A stretch of DNA of 64,000 nucleotides from Flavobacterium acetivorans (GCF_020911885.1 NZ_CP087132.1:186001-250000); one strand, 5' to 3'; counted from the stretch's first letter, positions 1-9,380 are shown. Made by a program: numbers and translations. Notes: generated by a model not told the origin, from the sequence alone.

Positions 1-3000
1 AAAACATTTACCATAACAGTTAATCCTAACCCAACAGTATCAGTGCCTTCAAACATAACAGTGTGTAATCAAGCAGTTATTCCTGCCACTACTTTCACAT
101 CGACTCCTGTTGGTGGCACGTTTACTTGGACGAATAGCAATCCAAGTATCGGATTAGCTGCTTCAGGAACTGGCAATATTGGCACCTTCACCGCAACAAA
201 TTCGGGAACCAATCCTATCAATGCAACCATAACCGTTAATTCCACCGTTAATGGATGTACTGGAACCCCAAAAACATTCACCATAACCGTTGAGCCCTCT
301 TCAGTGGGAGGAACAATTACCTATTCTGACGGCACTAAAACCCGCACTGACTGTCACTCTGCTTCTGGGCAAGTTACTTTAAGTGGATATACTGGTACCA
401 TTTTATATTGGGAAACCTCAACCGATGCCGGAAATACTTGGACTAATAGAGCTAATGGTGGCAATACAACATTTAACTATTCCAATATAATCACGAACAC
501 TATTTTTAGAGCTAGCCTACAAAATGGATCTTGTACAGTAGTTAAATCTGACATAGCCATATTATTCATCATTCCAAACATAAAACCTTCACCTATTAGC
601 GCAACACCTGCTACTATTTGCGAAGGGGAATCAACAACATTAACTTCTAGCGCTACTTACTCTTCTAGTCAAAACTTACAAGATGGTGGTCTTTTTAATA
701 CTGCCCAACCTCCTGGATGGTATGTGGATGGAGGAAATTTTAATGCCTCTGGCGATAACGGAAAAGACCATACTTGGTTAGAAACCAATGGAAATTCTGG
801 AACTGAATACGACACTGCTTCTAACGACAAGTTTGCAATTGTCAGAGGTGCTATTGATTCACGATTAGAAACTCCAATATTTGATTTAGTGGGTCTAACG
901 TCTGCAAGTTTAACATTTGATTACGCTTATCAATTAAATTCAGGTGCATGGGGAAAAGTAGAACTCTCTTTTGATGGAGGAGCAACCTATCCAGTAACCT
1001 TAATTACTTATACCGGAAATAAAGGCCCTTATAATAAATTCAATACAGCCATGAGCATTCCTTTAGATGCTTATTTAGGCTATTCTAATTTGAGAATCAA
1101 ATTTAATTTCCACGGAACGGTAGATAGTGTTAACGCGTTTGGAGGCAGTTCATGGGCTATAGACAATGTTAAGATTCCTCAAGCACCAGTTCCTGACTTA
1201 ACATCACAATGGCAAAATCTTGGAACAGGTGCGATAATTAGTGTAAGCAATTCGACAAATGTAACGGTAAGCCCAACCGAAACAACTACTTATGCTGTAA
1301 CCTCCTACCTTAACGGATGTACTAGCTACGGCCCTGAAGGCACGACCTATATTACTGTTACTGTAAATAAAAGACCTACGGCTAACATAGGTCCAAATCA
1401 AACAATTTGCTATGGAGGAACTGCAACTTTCAATATTACTCTAACTGGAAAAGCTCCTTGGATTGTAACCTATTCTAATGGAACCGCTTCCACAACGGTA
1501 ACCACAAGTACTAATCCATATGTATTTAGTGTCCCTAACGTAACAGCAGATCAAACCTATACTGTGACCAACTTGAGTGATGCCAATTGTACAGTAGCAC
1601 TACCCCAAGGCCTTACAGGTTCTGCATTTGTAGATGTACTGACTGGAACTCCGGGTGTTTGGACTGGTTTAGCAAGTACCGATTGGTTTGACTGCAAAAA
1701 CTGGGAACAAGGTCTTCCATCCTATACAATTGATGCGCAAATCCCTGCTAATCCATCGGGAGGTCTAAGAATGCCTATAATTGATAGAACCTCTCCTTAT
1801 GCTTCTCTCTATAGTTTTATAGCAAGTGCCAGAGACATCATTATCGCAAATGGAGCTTCAGTCACTATGGTCAACACTAATAATTCTGAATTACAGATCA
1901 GCCGTGACTGGAAAAATAGCGGAACATTCATTGCTGGAACCGGTACCGTGACTTTTAATGGAGGAACAGCCAATCAAATTCAAAATATAAATCTCGGAAT
2001 AAAAACCAATGAAAAATTTTATAATTTAACGACTAATACTACAGGAGGAGCCAAAGGAATAAGTGTAGTGGATACTTTTGAATTAACCGTTTCAAACTTT
2101 GTATCTCTATTAAGTGGTGATATCCGCTTGACAGGAGAAGCTCAATTAGTTCAGGAAGGAACGGCGATAAATCCAACTAGCGGTTCAGGAATGTTATTAA
2201 GAGACCAACAAGGCCAAAGAAATAGTTTCAATTATAATTATTGGTCCTCTCCAGTAAGTACCAATAACAGTACCTATAATGTTGCTGGAGTTTTAAGAGA
2301 TGGAACTGATCCTGCAAATCCAAAAATCATCACTTTTGGAGATGGAGCCTACTTTGCTGACGGAACTCTTTCTTCTCCTATAAAAATAAGCAACCGATGG
2401 ATATTAACCTATAATGCTACCACCCCAGATTCTAATTCTGAATGGGACAATTTTTATCAGTGGAAACTTGTTGGTAGTGCTGGTCTAATTAAAGTAGGTG
2501 ATGGATTCAGCATGAAAGGAACTGGCGGAACAGCGGCAATTAATGCTACTCAAAATTATGTTTTTGTAGGAAAACCAAATTCTGGGGATATCACAACTTC
2601 TTTTTTAACTACGGACCAAACCTATTTGATAGGAAACCCCTATCCTAGTGCGCTTGATGCTGACGCCTTTATTCGAAACAACTTAAATGGTTGTTCGGGT
2701 TGTACTGGGGCATCAAGCACATTTAATGGCGTTCTCTATTATTGGGATCATTTTGGATTATCAAACAACCATCTATTAGCGCAATACGAGGGTGGCTATG
2801 CTATTTATTCTTTGGCAGGAGGATTGCCAGCCGTTGATGACTCTTCATTAACATCGGGTACGAGCAATCCCAGCTCAAGAACACCTGGCCGTTATATTCC
2901 TGTAGGGCAAGCTTTCTTTGTAGATGCCACTCCTGATCCTTCTATTCAGGGATCCATTTCGTCAGCAACTACTCCAGGATATATCTATTTTAAAAATAGC

Positions 3001-3777
3001 CAACGAGCATTTATAAGAGAAACTTCAGGAAGTTCTATATTTATGAAAACCGTTGCAACTAAAAATTCAAAAGAGCAAAATTCAATTGAAGATAAAAGAC
3101 TAAAAATCAGATTAGGATTCATTTCTGCTACTGGTTCACACCGACAAATTTTACTTACAGCAGATGCTAATACTACGAACCAATTTGATATTGGTTATGA
3201 TGCTCCAATGATTGACATGACCAAAAATGATATGTATTGGGAAATGAATGATCGACCATTTGCAATTCAGGCAATTCCTGAAATTAATAAACAACAAACA
3301 ATACCACTAGGTATTACAGTAGCTGCCGAAGGTAGTACAACAATCAAAATTGATGACTTAGAAAACATCCCCACTACTCTTGAAATATATCTGTACGATA
3401 AGCTAACTCAAATATATCACGATATCCGTAATAAAGATTTTAGTATTTCTTTGCCTATAGGGGAATACAACAAGCGTTTCTCGTTACAATTTGAGAATAA
3501 AACCCTTATTTCAGACGAACTCAACAGCAATGAAGAATTCACCGTATTTTATTCCAATAATAGCAAAATGTTGAATATTATAAATAACCTGATTGATACT
3601 AAAGTAACCAAAGTTTATGTTTTCAATATATTAGGTCAAAATTTAGGAAATTGGGCAATCAAAGATCAGAAGCAAAACAACATACAAATTCCAATTAAAA
3701 ACATCAACAAGGCCATTTATATCATAAAAATCATAACTGATAAAGGAGAATTCAGTAAAAAAATCAATATTGAATAA
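1..3777 (+). CDS. Large secreted adhesin-like protein with type IX secretion C-terminal sorting domain (5' partial)
   Basis: The reading frame is open from base 1, so the gene begins upstream and only about 1,258 C-terminal codons are visible. An internal GTG at 43 is not a real start. The visible part begins with Ig/PKD-like repeats whose ends share a TFTITV motif about 90 residues apart. A jelly-roll-like stretch follows near 700-1180, then further Ig-like modules with phrases such as ATICEGEST, typical of flavobacterial surface proteins. The last ~75 residues (VYVFNILGQ then GEFSKKINIE) match a type A sorting domain, which directs export by the type IX system and is cleaved at the surface. 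Function is inferred: adhesion or gliding-related surface protein. Very rich in Thr, Ser and Asn, few Cys. No clear terminator follows. Confidence 0.85.
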   Translation, partial: KTFTITVNPNPTVSVPSNITVCNQAVIPATTFTSTPVGGTFTWTNSNPSIGLAASGTGNIGTFTATNSGTNPINATITVNSTVNGCTGTPKTFTITVEPSSVGGTITYSDGTKTRTDCHSASGQVTLSGYTGTILYWETSTDAGNTWTNRANGGNTTFNYSNIITNTIFRASLQNGSCTVVKSDIAILFIIPNIKPSPISATPATICEGESTTLTSSATYSSSQNLQDGGLFNTAQPPGWYVDGGNFNASGDNGKDHTWLETNGNSGTEYDTASNDKFAIVRGAIDSRLETPIFDLVGLTSASLTFDYAYQLNSGAWGKVELSFDGGATYPVTLITYTGNKGPYNKFNTAMSIPLDAYLGYSNLRIKFNFHGTVDSVNAFGGSSWAIDNVKIPQAPVPDLTSQWQNLGTGAIISVSNSTNVTVSPTETTTYAVTSYLNGCTSYGPEGTTYITVTVNKRPTANIGPNQTICYGGTATFNITLTGKAPWIVTYSNGTASTTVTTSTNPYVFSVPNVTADQTYTVTNLSDANCTVALPQGLTGSAFVDVLTGTPGVWTGLASTDWFDCKNWEQGLPSYTIDAQIPANPSGGLRMPIIDRTSPYASLYSFIASARDIIIANGASVTMVNTNNSELQISRDWKNSGTFIAGTGTVTFNGGTANQIQNINLGIKTNEKFYNLTTNTTGGAKGISVVDTFELTVSNFVSLLSGDIRLTGEAQLVQEGTAINPTSGSGMLLRDQQGQRNSFNYNYWSSPVSTNNSTYNVAGVLRDGTDPANPKIITFGDGAYFADGTLSSPIKISNRWILTYNATTPDSNSEWDNFYQWKLVGSAGLIKVGDGFSMKGTGGTAAINATQNYVFVGKPNSGDITTSFLTTDQTYLIGNPYPSALDADAFIRNNLNGCSGCTGASSTFNGVLYYWDHFGLSNNHLLAQYEGGYAIYSLAGGLPAVDDSSLTSGTSNPSSRTPGRYIPVGQAFFVDATPDPSIQGSISSATTPGYIYFKNSQRAFIRETSGSSIFMKTVATKNSKEQNSIEDKRLKIRLGFISATGSHRQILLTADANTTNQFDIGYDAPMIDMTKNDMYWEMNDRPFAIQAIPEINKQQTIPLGITVAAEGSTTIKIDDLENIPTTLEIYLYDKLTQIYHDIRNKDFSISLPIGEYNKRFSLQFENKTLISDELNSNEEFTVFYSNNSKMLNIINNLIDTKVTKVYVFNILGQNLGNWAIKDQKQNNIQIPIKNINKAIYIIKIITDKGEFSKKINIE

Positions 3778-3902
3778 TATCATAGTCAAAATAAAACAAA
3801 TGAATTTCAAACAGTTAAACCAAAATAAACACTAAAAAAACAAAGCGAAATTCTTAAGAAAATATTAACCAAACCTTTTTAATTAAAAAAGTTTATTATT
3901 CT

Positions 3903-3910
3903 TATATTTG
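3903..3910 (+). promoter_or_regulatory. Promoter -7 element TATATTTG
   Basis: Perfect match to the Bacteroidota -7 consensus TAnnTTTG, 21 bases before the ATG at 3932. No convincing -33 TTG was found. A TTG at 3908 lies inside this box and so cannot be the start codon. Confidence 0.6.
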
Positions 3911-3931
3911 AGCTTATTAACATCTAAAACC

Positions 3932-4156
3932 ATGATAATGAAAAAAATAGTTACCCTTTTAGCAATTGCGCTTTTTACAATTAATGCAAGTGCACAAGAA
4001 ACAAAGGCTACAAAAAAAGAAGTGGCAAAAAAAGAAAGTTGTTGTGCTAAAAAAATGACAGCAGAGGAAAAAGCGAAATGTAAAGGCGATGAAAAAAAAT
4101 GTGACGTTGCCATGAAAGACAAAAAAAGCAAAGCGTGTTGTTCTAAAAAAGCATAA
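3932..4156 (+). CDS. Small secreted Cys/Lys-rich protein
   Basis: Unrecognised family, 74 residues from the ATG at 3932, or 72 from the ATG at 3938. An N-terminal signal peptide (MKKIVTLLAIALFTINASAQ) predicts export. The mature part of about 50 residues is nearly all Lys, Glu, Ala and Cys, with six cysteines arranged CC - C - C - CC. A near-repeated CC(A/S)KK motif stands at both ends of the Cys region. This suggests metal binding or disulfide cross-linking, which is inference only. It is monocistronic: it has its own promoter at 3903 and a strong terminator at 4171. Confidence 0.7.
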   Translation: MIMKKIVTLLAIALFTINASAQETKATKKEVAKKESCCAKKMTAEEKAKCKGDEKKCDVAMKDKKSKACCSKKA

Positions 4157-4170
4157 TTTACTTTACTCAT

Positions 4171-4201
4171 AAAAAACGCCTCCAAAATGAGGCGTTTTTT
4201 T
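4171..4201 (+). terminator. Rho-independent terminator
   Basis: A perfect 12-bp stem AAAAAACGCCTC / GAGGCGTTTTTT with a 6-base loop ends in a T run, 15 bases after the Cys/Lys-rich gene. The stem's A-rich 5' side also gives a T run on the minus strand, but the gene on that side ends about 80 bases away. Confidence 0.85.
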
Positions 4202-4278
4202 ATGGCTTTTATTCCAAATCTTGGAAAGCTAATCATCTAAAATTGGAAAATTAGTTTTTAGAACAAGAGTGCAGTTTC

Positions 4279-4737
4279 TTATTTTACCCTAACGCTCCAT
4301 TCAAAATCCATTTCAGATACTTGGACTCCTTTTTCATCTGTCCCAATAGATTTCATCCAAAAGGTTTGTCCTTCCCCTGTAGTGATGGTTTGCTGTATGG
4401 CTTGTTCAATTAAGTGCCCATCATTACAAACAAAAGAAATTCTTCCTGTAGCTTTTTTGGTAAAATTCCCTTTATTATTGGCAACCAACATTGATATTTT
4501 TTTTCCGCTCTTCTGAATTTGGTACATTACTAAAGCTCCCGTTGTCAATTCGGCAGCCATGGCTTGTACGGCAAAATACATCGAATTGAAAGGATTTTGG
4601 TTGATCCAGCGGTGTTTTACCGAAACTACACATTGGGTTTCATCAATTTGTTTCACTCTTACCCCACATATAAATGCAGAGGGTAATTTGAACAACAAAA
4701 ATTTATTCAGTCTGGAAGCTGTAAGTTTCATTATCAC
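4279..4737 (-). CDS. DUF4442 hot-dog-fold protein
   Basis: The 152-residue product matches DUF4442, a family of hot-dog-fold proteins related to acyl-CoA thioesterases. Hallmarks seen are an N-terminal helix region (FLLFKLPSAFICGVRV), the central helix NPFNSMYFAVQAMAAELTTG, and a C-terminal beta strand ending in the EMDFEWSVRV segment. The start could be the ATG at 4737 or at 4731. No activity has been shown for most family members, so thioesterase function is inferred from fold. It is flanked by genes on the opposite strand and stands alone. Confidence 0.75.
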   Translation of the reverse strand: MIMKLTASRLNKFLLFKLPSAFICGVRVKQIDETQCVVSVKHRWINQNPFNSMYFAVQAMAAELTTGALVMYQIQKSGKKISMLVANNKGNFTKKATGRISFVCNDGHLIEQAIQQTITTGEGQTFWMKSIGTDEKGVQVSEMDFEWSVRVK

Positions 4738-4847
4738 TGGTTTTTTGGCTAATATACAAAATAATGCTATGCGTACATATAAAACTATTTTGTTAATATT
4801 TTGTTAATATTTACTACTATGCGATACAAGATACTGTCTTTTCACCA

Positions 4848-4855
4848 TATATTTG
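4848..4855 (+). promoter_or_regulatory. Promoter -7 element TATATTTG
   Basis: Perfect TAnnTTTG match 73 bases before the DUF4870 gene, which implies a leader of about 65 bases. Two tandem TTTTGTTAATAT copies lie just upstream at about 4791-4811. Confidence 0.5.
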
Positions 4856-4928
4856 TATAAGAAATTACTAGGTACTCGAATAGGACATTCCTTAAGATCT
4901 AATCATCATCAAAAAAAATCAACTAAAA

Positions 4929-5384
4929 ATGGAAACAACAACTGAAAAAAACATCGCAACATTTACTCATCTGAGTGCATTAACCCAATATTTTATTCCT
5001 TTTGGAAACTATATATTCCCAATACTAATTTGGTCTTCAAAAAAAGACAAATCAGAATTTGTGGATCATAACGGAAAACAGGTTCTTAATTTTCAACTGA
5101 GTTTGTTGCTTTACTCTTTGATTCTTATCATCATCGCAGTTCCTATTTTCCTTATCACACTATTAAAAAATATACCATTCAGCGCCATTATAAATGACAA
5201 TGATGTTATAATTAACAATTTCGATTTCGAAAATAGCATCGGGTTAATCACCGTTGGTATAATAGCCGTTCTTATTTTTTTCGCATTAAAAGTAGCCGAA
5301 TTTTTCTTAATCATTTATGCCTCCATAAAAACATCTAATGGAGAAAAATACAAATACCCAATCACCATACCGTTCCTAAAATAA
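4929..5384 (+). CDS. DUF4870 membrane protein
   Basis: 151 residues with the DUF4870 pattern. A short soluble N-terminus carries HLSALTQYF. A first hydrophobic segment (FGNYIFPILIW) is followed by a KDKSEFVDHNGKQVLNFQ loop and two further long membrane segments at about 55-80 and 105-135. The family is widespread and without a defined biochemical role. Its position just ahead of the padR-pspC-GIN cluster is common in Flavobacterium, so it may belong to the same envelope-stress group. The 125-base gap to padR leaves operon membership open. Confidence 0.8.
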   Translation: METTTEKNIATFTHLSALTQYFIPFGNYIFPILIWSSKKDKSEFVDHNGKQVLNFQLSLLLYSLILIIIAVPIFLITLLKNIPFSAIINDNDVIINNFDFENSIGLITVGIIAVLIFFALKVAEFFLIIYASIKTSNGEKYKYPITIPFLK

Positions 5385-5509
5385 AACTGAAGCGGAAAGG
5401 CAACAATGCAATCTAGCCCTGATTTAAATGGAAAGCAGGATTAGCTCCAAAAAAATCATCAATCAAAAAATGAATAGTTTAATCAACAACAAAATCAAAA
5501 AGACGAATT

Positions 5510-5842
5510 ATGAACATTGAAAACACAAAAGCCCAGATGCGTAAAGGTGTTCTCGAATTTTGCATCTTATCTGTATTGAAAGAAAAAGATGCATACACCT
5601 CGGAGATATTAGACACTTTAAAAAACGCAAAATTATTAGTCGTGGAAGGCACTATTTATCCACTATTGACCAGACTTAAAAATGATGGTTTACTAAACTA
5701 CCGTTGGGAAGAATCAACCTCAGGACCGCCAAGAAAATACTATGGCCTAACCGAAATAGGACAAACCTTTTTAAATGAACTCAATGGCACTTGGACTGAA
5801 TTGTCAGATGCTGTAAACCTAATAACAAACCAAAAACAATAG
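5510..5842 (+). CDS. PadR-family transcriptional regulator
   Basis: 110 residues with a PadR winged helix. The start is the ATG at 5510. Seen are the N-terminal MRKGVLEFCILSVL helix, EGTIYPLLTRLKNDGLL as the recognition-helix region, and the wing SGPPRKYYGLTEIG. PadR proteins are usually repressors of adjacent genes and bind DNA as dimers through a C-terminal helix, which is short here. It is followed after 2 bases by the PspC gene, so the two are surely co-transcribed. It probably regulates this operon itself (inferred). Confidence 0.9.
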   Translation: MNIENTKAQMRKGVLEFCILSVLKEKDAYTSEILDTLKNAKLLVVEGTIYPLLTRLKNDGLLNYRWEESTSGPPRKYYGLTEIGQTFLNELNGTWTELSDAVNLITNQKQ

Positions 5843-5844
5843 CC

Positions 5845-7575
5845 ATGAACAAGACTGTAAATATAAACTTAGGAGGAATGTTCTTTCATATAGATGAAGA
5901 TGCATACCAAAAATTAACCCGTTATTTTGACGCTATAAAACGCTCTTTATCCAATTCATCCGGACAGGAAGAAATCATAAAAGATATCGAAATGCGCGTA
6001 TCAGAATTATTGAACGAGAAGCAAAAAAGCGAAAAACATGTAGTGGGCTTAAAAGATGTAGATGAGGTTATTGCTGTGATGGGACAGCCGGAAGATTATA
6101 TCATTGAAGAAGATAAGCAGACCAATCAAGCTTTTAGCGGAAATTTAAACCGAAGATCAAAAAAACTCTACAGAGACAAAGAAAAAGGAATGATTGGCGG
6201 TGTGGCAGCCGGATTGGGTCATTATTTTGGAATTGATGCCGTATGGATTAGAATTGTCTTAATACTTCTGGTTTTTGCTGGATTTGGTACAGGAATTCTT
6301 GCTTACATCATCCTTTGGATAGTAACACCTGAAGCAGTAACAACATCCGAAAAACTGGAAATGACTGGAGAACCGGTTAATATTTCGAATATCGAAAAAA
6401 AAGTTAGAGAAGAATTTGAAAATGTTTCTGACAAAATTAAGAATGCTGATTACGACAAATATGGCAACCAAATAAAATCAGGTGCTAACAAAATAGGAAA
6501 CTCATTTGGTGATTTCATTATGACGGTTTTTAAGATTTTTGCTAAATTTTTAGGAGTAATTTTAATTATGACTGGTTTATCAGTACTTATCGGATTATTA
6601 ATTGGTGTTTTTACATTAGGATCTAATGTGATCGACTTGCCTTGGCAAGGTTTTATTGAAGCGGGCAATTTTACTGATTATCCTATTTGGTCTTTCGGCT
6701 TGCTCATGTTCTTTGCTGTAGGAATTCCGTTCTTTTTCCTAGTATTATTAGGTTTTAAGTTATTGGCTCCAAACATGAAATCCATAGGAAGCATTGCCAA
6801 ATATACCTTATTAGCACTTTGGTTGATTGCCGTTTCATTGGCGATTTCAATTGGAATAAAACAAGCTTCTGCTTATGCAGCTGATGGAAGAGTAAGTACA
6901 AAAGAAAACATTGTCTTGAAAACCAATGATACCCTTTTCATTAAATTCAAACACAATGATTATTTTGCAAAAAATGTAGATGACCGAAGAGATTTCATGG
7001 TGACCCAAGATTCTGCAAATACAGACATAATCTATTCCAATGACGTTAGATTGAGAATAGAAAAAACAGATGAAAAATTACCCTATATTCAAATTGAGAA
7101 GCAAGCCAAAGGAAAATCCTTAGCAGAAGCAAGACAAAGAGCAGAACAAATAAAATACAAATATAAAATTGAAGGAAATAAATTGATTTTAGACAATTAT
7201 TTGTTGACTGATTTCAAAAACAAATTCCGCGATCAGGAAATAGAAATTACTTTATATTTGCCTGAAGGAACTTTGTTTAAATTAGATTCCAGCACTAAAA
7301 ATTATGAATTTACTGATGGTGATTATTTTACATGGAATCCTGATTTTACTGATGCCGTTTACATAGTGAACAACACTAAAATAGAATGTCTGAATTGCGC
7401 AATCGAAGAAGATCAAGAAATGGCGAACGATTATGAATACAATGATAACGAAGGAACCAATGTTACCATCAATAAGGACGGTATTTCGATAAAAAATGAC
7501 AGCACTATTCATTCAAAAAAAGACATCCAAGAGCTAAAAATAAACAAAGACGGTATAATCATTAAAACGAAATAG
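5845..7575 (+). CDS. PspC-domain membrane protein
   Basis: 576 residues. The N-terminal ~90 residues form a cytoplasmic domain (VNINLGGMFFHIDEDAYQ) often found before PspC in Bacteroidota. The PspC domain follows at about 110-160 (KLYRDKEKGMIGGVAAGLGH then an ILLVFAGFGTGILAYIILW membrane helix). Three or more further membrane helices lie at about 230-345. The C-terminal ~230 residues are hydrophilic and probably extracytoplasmic. PspC proteins take part in phage-shock/envelope-stress sensing in other bacteria; here that role is inferred. The gene starts 2 bases after padR and ends 2 bases before the first GIN gene, so the three form one transcription unit. Confidence 0.88.
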   Translation: MNKTVNINLGGMFFHIDEDAYQKLTRYFDAIKRSLSNSSGQEEIIKDIEMRVSELLNEKQKSEKHVVGLKDVDEVIAVMGQPEDYIIEEDKQTNQAFSGNLNRRSKKLYRDKEKGMIGGVAAGLGHYFGIDAVWIRIVLILLVFAGFGTGILAYIILWIVTPEAVTTSEKLEMTGEPVNISNIEKKVREEFENVSDKIKNADYDKYGNQIKSGANKIGNSFGDFIMTVFKIFAKFLGVILIMTGLSVLIGLLIGVFTLGSNVIDLPWQGFIEAGNFTDYPIWSFGLLMFFAVGIPFFFLVLLGFKLLAPNMKSIGSIAKYTLLALWLIAVSLAISIGIKQASAYAADGRVSTKENIVLKTNDTLFIKFKHNDYFAKNVDDRRDFMVTQDSANTDIIYSNDVRLRIEKTDEKLPYIQIEKQAKGKSLAEARQRAEQIKYKYKIEGNKLILDNYLLTDFKNKFRDQEIEITLYLPEGTLFKLDSSTKNYEFTDGDYFTWNPDFTDAVYIVNNTKIECLNCAIEEDQEMANDYEYNDNEGTNVTINKDGISIKNDSTIHSKKDIQELKINKDGIIIKTK

Positions 7576-7577
7576 TC

Positions 7578-8318
7578 ATGTTAAAAATCATCTCAATCAT
7601 CACAAAATTTATTCTGGTTGCCTTAACAGCCTTACTATTTGCATCCTGTAACCATTCTGTAAACTTTAAATCGATAAAAGGAAGCGGAACTGTAACTACC
7701 GAAAAAAGAGCCGTACATGGCGAATTTAAAAGTGTCGAAGTAAGCAACGCTATTGACCTTGTTATTGAACAATCAGACAAAAAGGAAGTTATTGTGGAGG
7801 CTGATGATAATTTACAACAAAGCATTACTACAAAAGTGGAAAATGGTGTACTCATTATCGGATGTGATTACAATTCATTTGTCAATATTGAATCCAAAAA
7901 AGTGATCGTGAGGATGCCTGTTATTGAAGAATTGAGTGCTTCAAGCGCTTCCTCTGTAAGCAGCATCAATACACTAAAAGGAGAAAACATCAACCTTAGA
8001 ACATCAAGTGCCTCTAGTATGAATCTAAGCATAAAAGCAGACTACATTAGCACAAAATCAAGCAGCGGAAGCACGATTAGCATTTCTGGTTTGGCACTGA
8101 ATCTTAAAGCCATCGCTTCTAGCGGAAGTGAAATCAACGCAGCAGACTTATTAGTAAATGATGTAGAAGCAAAATCATCCAGTGGTGCTTCCATTCGATT
8201 GCATCCTATTGTCAGTTTAAACGCCAGAGCCTCTAGCGGAAGTAGTATTTCCTATAACACAATTCCTAAATCAATCGAAAAAAGATCGAGTTCAGGAGGA
8301 AGTATCTCACACAATTAA
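7578..8318 (+). CDS. GIN-domain (DUF2807) lipoprotein
   Basis: 246 residues. A lipoprotein signal ends LLFASC, with Cys24 as the predicted lipidated residue. The rest is a head-GIN domain: an opening GSGTVTTEKR motif, an EADDNL motif, then repeated Ser/Gly-rich rungs (SSASS, KSSSGS, ASSGS, KSSSGA, ASSGS, RSSSGG) about every 15-25 residues, consistent with a right-handed beta-helix. The family function is unknown. It is the third gene of the padR-pspC-GIN unit and is followed by a terminator. Confidence 0.85.
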   Translation: MLKIISIITKFILVALTALLFASCNHSVNFKSIKGSGTVTTEKRAVHGEFKSVEVSNAIDLVIEQSDKKEVIVEADDNLQQSITTKVENGVLIIGCDYNSFVNIESKKVIVRMPVIEELSASSASSVSSINTLKGENINLRTSSASSMNLSIKADYISTKSSSGSTISISGLALNLKAIASSGSEINAADLLVNDVEAKSSSGASIRLHPIVSLNARASSGSSISYNTIPKSIEKRSSSGGSISHN

Positions 8319-8375
8319 GCAGATAGAATTTTACCAATAAAAACAATCATCGAAAACTTTAAAACCGGCCAAAAA

Positions 8376-8413
8376 AATCCTTACTCCTTTCAAAGAAGTA
8401 AGGATTCTTTTTT
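8376..8413 (+). terminator. Rho-independent terminator
   Basis: A 10-bp stem AATCCTTACT / AGTAAGGATT with an 11-base loop and a T run. It closes the padR-pspC-GIN operon about 57 bases after the GIN stop codon. Confidence 0.85.
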
Positions 8414-8506
8414 ATCATCATCCTTAAACTAAAAACGAATAAAAAGTCCCAACCTTCACGTATCAAATTAGCATACAAAACACTCCGCAATAGAAAATGT
8501 TTTAAT

Positions 8507-8514
8507 TATATTTG
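8507..8514 (+). promoter_or_regulatory. Promoter -7 element TATATTTG
   Basis: Perfect TAnnTTTG match 18 bases before the ATG at 8533, giving a very short leader for the second GIN gene and an independent promoter downstream of the operon terminator. Confidence 0.6.
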
Positions 8515-8532
8515 TAGAAACACCTATTAAAG

Positions 8533-9366
8533 ATGAAGAAATACACTTTCCTACTCCTGTTTATTTTGTCGACTACTTTGGCTTTGGCACAAAAAAAAGA
8601 AAAAATAAAAGGGTCAAAAACCGTCACTACTGAGCAAAGGAAAATTGGAAATTTCGACACCCTTGAAGTAGAAGACAACTTAGAAGTTTATTTGGAAAAA
8701 TCGGAAGAAACTGCCTTAAAAATTGAGGCCGATGACAATCTCCATGATATTATCAAAATTGAATTAAGAGATAATGTGCTGCATCTTTACACTTCAAAAG
8801 AAGCGACTCAATACAAAAAACTAATTGTGAAACTGAGTTATACCGCTGATTTAAATTTGGTAATCGCCAATAAAAAATCACAAATAAACGCCATTCAAGA
8901 AATTAATCTGGAGGACATCACGATAAAAGCTTTTGACAATTCCCGATTATTTTTGAATGTAAATTCAACAAATTTTCTGCTACAAGCAGATGATGATACA
9001 AAAATGGAAATTAATCTAAAATCCGAAAAAGCAAAAATTGAATTAAGCAAAAATGCCAACCTAAAAGCATTAATTACCACTGTAGATTTAGGTTTTGACC
9101 TATATCAAAAATCGGAAGCAAACATAGAAGGCGATGCCACAAATGCCATTATCCGAATGGAAAACAACTCTAATTTTAACGGCAAAAAGCTCAGTATTAA
9201 AAATGTAGATCTAAGCGCCGAAAGCAGTTCCAGCTGTAGCATTAATACCCTAACATCCATTATTATAAATGCAGGAGACAAGTCGTCAATTCAGCTTTAT
9301 GGAAATCCTAAAATTGAGATAACCAAGTTTAGCGAAGAAGCAAAATTATTCAAGAAAATAAAATAA
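8533..9366 (+). CDS. Secreted GIN-domain (DUF2807) protein
   Basis: 277 residues with a type I signal peptide ending LALAQ rather than a lipobox. It shares the opening GSKTVTTEQR and EADDNL motifs with the neighbouring lipoprotein, so the two are likely an ancient tandem duplication. The Ser/Gly rungs have largely been replaced by charged and Asn-rich segments, which marks it as a diverged paralogue. It has its own promoter and terminator. No function is known. Confidence 0.82.
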   Translation: MKKYTFLLLFILSTTLALAQKKEKIKGSKTVTTEQRKIGNFDTLEVEDNLEVYLEKSEETALKIEADDNLHDIIKIELRDNVLHLYTSKEATQYKKLIVKLSYTADLNLVIANKKSQINAIQEINLEDITIKAFDNSRLFLNVNSTNFLLQADDDTKMEINLKSEKAKIELSKNANLKALITTVDLGFDLYQKSEANIEGDATNAIIRMENNSNFNGKKLSIKNVDLSAESSSSCSINTLTSIIINAGDKSSIQLYGNPKIEITKFSEEAKLFKKIK

Positions 9367-9380
9367 CAAAGTTTCCAAAT

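Noticed and set aside
1..295. Mobile element suggested by the direct repeat AAAACATTTACCATAAC-like words at 1 and 268
   Set aside because: They are in-frame and coincide with ends of protein repeats in the adhesin.
3883..4236. Minus-strand frame of 117 codons over the Cys/Lys-rich gene
   Set aside because: It runs through a promoter, a terminator and a gene on the other strand; its sequence is the complement of Lys-rich codons.
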